This document shows positions 6,857 through 9,123 of a stretch of 9,123 nucleotides of DNA, piece after piece. Under the pieces are notes generated by a model. It was given only the letters and a program-made list of their open reading frames with translations, was not told the origin of the DNA and made no database searches. The DNA is from Bacteroidota bacterium (GTDB lineage: Bacteria; Bacteroidota; Bacteroidia; Bacteroidales; Bacteroidaceae). Each line of letters opens with the position of its first letter. Position 1 is the first letter of the stretch. The position numbers and the translations under genes are program-made. The stretch is taken from the NCBI GenBank assembly GCA_023415545.1, contig JAEZKJ010000175.1, forward strand, positions 1-9,123, written 5' to 3'.

Positions 6857-7349
6857 TATTGATATCAGGGTTTACCATTACTATTGAGTCCAAAGCATTA
6901 GTTGTGTAACTAAAGTTATTAACTTTATAGAACATCATCGTTCCACAATCAATGTTTTCCAGATATGGTATGTTAGTATGTTCAACAACTATAGTATCTT
7001 TCATTTTTTCATTATAGTGTATCACATAAGTTGTTTTTGAATTATAGCTCAATGGTAAGTTCATATTAGTTTTTGGTCTATTAAAAATAGTATCATTCAA
7101 AAGCGAATCTTTTACTACTTTAGTTATAATAGTTCCATTTTCAAGGGTATCAATGAGTGTGACATCTGTTATGGTAAATCCTGTAACTATTACATTATCT
7201 ACCATGGTGTATTGTTTATTGTTTGAGCTATTGAGAAATTCAAAATGGGCAAAAGCAACTGTATTTAGGGGACAGTTGGTGTTATTGCATCCATTTAGAA
7301 TAAAAATAAGTGAAAACAATAATATCGTTATAAAAGGAACTTTTCTCAT
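6813..7349 (-). CDS. uncharacterised lipoprotein, DUF6452-like
   Basis: 178 residues. The lipoprotein signal is basic MRK, hydrophobic 4-18, then lipobox LNGC with Cys21. The mature start CNNTNCPLNT is not acidic, so unlike the DUF4847-like lipoprotein it may stay on the periplasmic side of the outer membrane (inference). A second cysteine, Cys26, lies in NCPLN, and a third lies in the later IDCGT segment; Cys26 and that residue could form a disulphide. The body reads as a beta-rich domain. From memory it resembles DUF6452, which I associate with the neighbouring DUF6048-like gene; the function is unknown. It begins 2 nt after the glycosyltransferase stop. Its last 14 codons and stop overlap the signal-peptide codons of the next gene. 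Confidence 0.75.
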   Translation of the reverse strand: MRKVPFITILLFSLIFILNGCNNTNCPLNTVAFAHFEFLNSSNNKQYTMVDNVIVTGFTITDVTLIDTLENGTIITKVVKDSLLNDTIFNRPKTNMNLPLSYNSKTTYVIHYNEKMKDTIVVEHTNIPYLENIDCGTMMFYKVNNFSYTTNALDSIVMVNPDINNEEKINFNIYFTNN

Positions 7350-7351
7350 TA

Positions 7352-8305
7352 TTAAATTTCTTTCTCTATATTATAGTTATTTCTCTCGGGAGCATTACGA
7401 ACTATAAGTTCGCCAATAAACCCTGCCAGAAATAGTTGGGTACCGATTATCATTAATGTAAGAGATAAATAGAAATATGGTGAATCGGTTATTAGTATGT
7501 ATGGAAGCCCGTGTGAAAGAGCATAAAGTTTGTTCACACCTATTGCCACTACAGCCAAAAAACCAAATACAAACATCAATGAACCTAAAAATCCAAAAAT
7601 ATGCATAGGTTTCACCCCAAATTTTGAAAGGAACCACAAACTTAAAAGGTCAAGATATCCATTTACAAAACGATTTAAACCAAATTTTGTTGTTCCATAT
7701 TTTCTAGCTTGATGTTGTACAACTTTTTCTCCTATCTTTTTGAACCCTGCATTCTTAGCAAGGTATGGTATATATCTGTGCATCTCACCATATACCTCAA
7801 TATTTTTAACCACATCTTTTTTATATGCTTTCAATCCACAATTGAAATCATGTAGATTTTTTATGCCTGAAACAGAGCGTGCAGTAGCATTAAAAAGTTT
7901 AGTAGGCAATGTTTTGGAAAGAGGATCATATCTTTTTTGTTTATAACCTGAAACAAGATCATAACCATCAACTTTTATCATATTATACAATGAAGGTATC
8001 TCATCAGGACTATCCTGTAAGTCAGCATCCATTGTTATAACAACATCACCTTGAGCTTTTTCAAAACCACAATAAAGAGCAGGGGATTTCCCGTAGTTCC
8101 TACGAAATTTCAAACCTTTTACCTCTGAGGGATTTGCTTGTTGTAACTTCTCAATAACATTCCATGAATTGTCAGTACTTCCATCGTTAACAAATATCAC
8201 TTCAAAAGTGAATTTATTTTCGTCCATTACTCTTTTAATCCACTCAAATAATTCGGGAAGAGACTCCTCTTCATTGAACAAAGGTACTACAACAGATATA
8301 TCCAT
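7352..8305 (-). CDS. GT2 family polyprenyl-phosphate glycosyltransferase (DPM1/GtrB-like)
   Basis: 317 residues. The N-terminal GT-A domain (about 1-225) starts with SVVVPLFNEEESLPEL, contains EVIFVNDGSTDNS (35-47) and has the metal- and nucleotide-binding acidic motif DADLQD at 93-98. The acceptor-side motifs NCGLKAY (155-161), EMHRYIP (174-180) and QARKYGTTKF (199-208) are typical of dolichol- or undecaprenyl-phosphate hexose synthases such as GtrB and bacterial DPM1-like proteins. Two C-terminal membrane segments (about 233-257 and 276-300) anchor it in the inner membrane. It probably transfers a sugar from a nucleotide sugar to a polyprenyl phosphate for later use outside the membrane; the sugar cannot be told from sequence. 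It lies 11 nt after the DUF4199-like gene and 2 nt before the lipoprotein gene. Confidence 0.9.
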   Translation of the reverse strand: MDISVVVPLFNEEESLPELFEWIKRVMDENKFTFEVIFVNDGSTDNSWNVIEKLQQANPSEVKGLKFRRNYGKSPALYCGFEKAQGDVVITMDADLQDSPDEIPSLYNMIKVDGYDLVSGYKQKRYDPLSKTLPTKLFNATARSVSGIKNLHDFNCGLKAYKKDVVKNIEVYGEMHRYIPYLAKNAGFKKIGEKVVQHQARKYGTTKFGLNRFVNGYLDLLSLWFLSKFGVKPMHIFGFLGSLMFVFGFLAVVAIGVNKLYALSHGLPYILITDSPYFYLSLTLMIIGTQLFLAGFIGELIVRNAPERNNYNIEKEI

Positions 8306-8316
8306 GATTAAATATT

Positions 8317-8844
8317 TTATTTTTTACGTGTTACTATAGCTGCTATAGGTAGAGCCATTAGCAAGCCATAAAAGACATTTTGAGTTAAAAGTTGAAAAGT
8401 CAATTCTATAGGTGATAGGGCAGCAATTTGTTTCACCGCATCTTCTAACTGTGTTAATGTTTGAATATACTCTGGTGAGTTATTCATACTTTTTGTTTGT
8501 TCCATTAAAGATAACCACTGAGTTAAAATGAATTGATTATCAACGTATTGAAAGTAAATATAATGCACTAAAGCTACTAATAGAGAGGCAAACATAAACA
8601 TAAAAAGCGTGAATGAAAAAGCCTGTCCAAAACTAATTATATTATCACAATATGTTTTGCGGTAACGGGTAGCAAATATAAAACCAAGGATAGGAACAAA
8701 TATAGTCAATCCTAAAAATACTATATGAAAAATAGGTATTATAAATCCTATTGGTAGAAGGACAAATTTAAATGCCCAAAAAAGCCCCATTATTGTACCA
8801 AAGCGCATGGCACATTCCTGTAAAGTAAGTTTTCTATCGTTCAT
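8317..8844 (-). CDS. DUF4199-like integral membrane protein
   Basis: 175 residues from the ATG at 8844. About four membrane helices are seen (13-34, 36-58, 73-98, 150-172), with an extracytoplasmic or cytoplasmic loop at about 100-148 that is rich in Gln and polar residues. This layout and the neighbouring GT2 gene fit DUF4199, a Bacteroidota family of unknown function (named from memory). The frame stays open to an ATG at 8904, but I reject that start: a consensus promoter (8896-8864) lies inside the extra 20 codons, so the transcript would begin near 8857. The first family-like residues (MNDRKLTLQECAMRFG) also begin at 8844. It is the first gene of the six-gene operon, and a role beside the glycosyltransferase, perhaps in lipid-linked sugar handling, is only an inference. 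Confidence 0.8.
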   Translation of the reverse strand: MNDRKLTLQECAMRFGTIMGLFWAFKFVLLPIGFIIPIFHIVFLGLTIFVPILGFIFATRYRKTYCDNIISFGQAFSFTLFMFMFASLLVALVHYIYFQYVDNQFILTQWLSLMEQTKSMNNSPEYIQTLTQLEDAVKQIAALSPIELTFQLLTQNVFYGLLMALPIAAIVTRKK

Positions 8845-8863
8845 TATTATTCTATATAGTCCA

Positions 8864-8896
8864 CAAAAATACATTATTTTAAGATAATTCTTCAAA
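8864..8896 (-). promoter_or_regulatory. promoter of the six-gene envelope operon
   Basis: On the minus strand, TTTG (8896-8893) is followed after 21 nt by TATTTTTG (8871-8864), an exact TAnnTTTG match. Transcription is expected from about 8857, with a leader of about 13 nt to the ATG at 8844. I found no other exact TAnnTTTG box in the short gaps downstream, which supports a single transcript to the terminator at 4488-4541. Confidence 0.65.
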
Positions 8897-8951
8897 CTAT
8901 TCATGTGTAAATATTGATGAAAGATTTATTTAAAAAAAAATGAGGGCCTAT

Positions 8952-8982
8952 ATTGCGTATTTGAAAATTATCGTTACCTTTG
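8952..8982 (+). promoter_or_regulatory. promoter of the ffs-tRNA unit
   Basis: ATTG (8952-8955), a 19-nt spacer and TACCTTTG (8975-8982) match the Bacteroidota promoter pattern; the upstream box is TTG rather than full TTTG. The sequence CTTTGCACTCGCAAA just around the expected start is a form often seen before stable-RNA genes in Bacteroidales. Transcription should begin near 8989. Confidence 0.7.
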
Positions 8983-9000
8983 CACTCGCAAAAGATAAAA

Positions 9001-9098
9001 CGGGTAAGTCCTATACGGCCAGCTCCCTTCGAATCCTCCAGGGCTTGATCGCAGCAAAGGTAGTTGGTTGTAGCGGCGCGATATAGTAAGCTTACCCA
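9001..9098 (+). ncRNA. ffs: signal recognition particle RNA, small bacterial type (4.5S)
   Basis: RNA scaffold that binds Ffh and FtsY for co-translational membrane targeting. The ends pair perfectly: GGGTAAG (9002-9008) with CTTACCC (9091-9097), followed by CTATA (9011-9015) with TATAG (9082-9086). The apical helix 8 carries the conserved layout CCAGG (9038-9042), a 10-nt closing pair-and-loop segment, then AGCAAAGG (9053-9060), where the AGCA forms the Ffh-binding internal loop. Overall length is about 97 nt with no Alu domain. The apical loop TTGATC (9045-9050) differs from the GGAA type of E. coli. The ends are set by pairing and are accurate to a few bases. Confidence 0.9.
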
Positions 9099-9101
9099 CC
9101 C

Positions 9102-9123
9102 GCCTCTTTAGCTCAGTTGGCCA
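9102..9123 (+). tRNA. tRNA, 5' part only (cut by window edge)
   Basis: The sequence reads as acceptor strand GCCTCTT (9102-9108), the invariant T8 and A9, D-stem GCTC (9111-9114), and D-loop start AGTTGGCCA with the conserved GG. The anticodon lies beyond the edge, so the amino acid cannot be assigned; tRNA-Thr is a guess from memory of similar Bacteroidales genes. The 5' end is 4 nt after the last paired base of the SRP RNA, so both are probably on one precursor. Confidence 0.8.

Noticed and set aside
7740..7946. Plus-strand open frames over the GT2 gene
   Set aside because: Antisense to intact glycosyltransferase motifs; no promoter or family signature.
8845..8904. N-terminal extension of the DUF4199-like protein from an ATG at 8904
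   Set aside because: It contains an exact consensus promoter for the same gene, and the family-like sequence starts at 8844.
1..9123. CRISPR array, insertion sequence, phage or toxin-antitoxin genes
   Set aside because: No regularly spaced repeats, transposase or integrase motifs, terminal repeats or paired small toxin/antitoxin genes were seen on either strand.

Overview
The window looks like a stretch of chromosome from a low-GC member of the Bacteroidota, most likely the order Bacteroidales. Four things point there. The protein families are typical of that group (a Dcp-type M3 peptidase, DUF4847-, DUF6048-, DUF6452- and DUF4199-like proteins, named from memory). Two lipoproteins have clear lipoboxes. 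The genes are very AT-rich. The promoters match the Bacteroidota pattern TTTG / TAnnTTTG rather than the E. coli pattern. The species cannot be named from this window.

Left part (1-3708, minus strand): a probable transcription unit reads crp-family regulator -> M3 peptidase (dcp) -> small lipoprotein -> dCMP deaminase. The last gene runs off the left edge. The lipoprotein stop and the deaminase start overlap as ATGA. The regulator has its own promoter in the divergent gap 3709-3880, which it shares with the plus-strand marC gene (3881-4480).

Middle and right part (4555-8844, minus strand): six tightly packed genes read DUF4199-like membrane protein -> GT2 polyprenyl-phosphate glycosyltransferase -> DUF6452-like lipoprotein -> DUF6048-like outer-membrane protein -> mntP manganese exporter -> apbE flavin transferase. 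Gaps are 2 to 13 nt, with one 44-nt overlap. The only consensus promoter I found lies just before the first gene. The unit ends at a strong hairpin (4488-4541) that is placed to terminate marC from the other side as well. Nearly every product is membrane-bound or exported, so the unit looks like a mixed cell-envelope operon.

Right edge (8952-9123, plus strand): a consensus promoter drives a small bacterial SRP RNA (ffs). A tRNA follows within a few bases and is cut off by the window edge.

No mobile element, CRISPR array, phage gene, defence system or obviously new system is visible. The points most worth checking are the long in-operon overlap between two uncharacterised envelope genes, the ffs-tRNA tandem, the unusual SRP apical loop, and the corrected start of the DUF4199-like gene. 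No gene-free stretch exceeds 300 bases.
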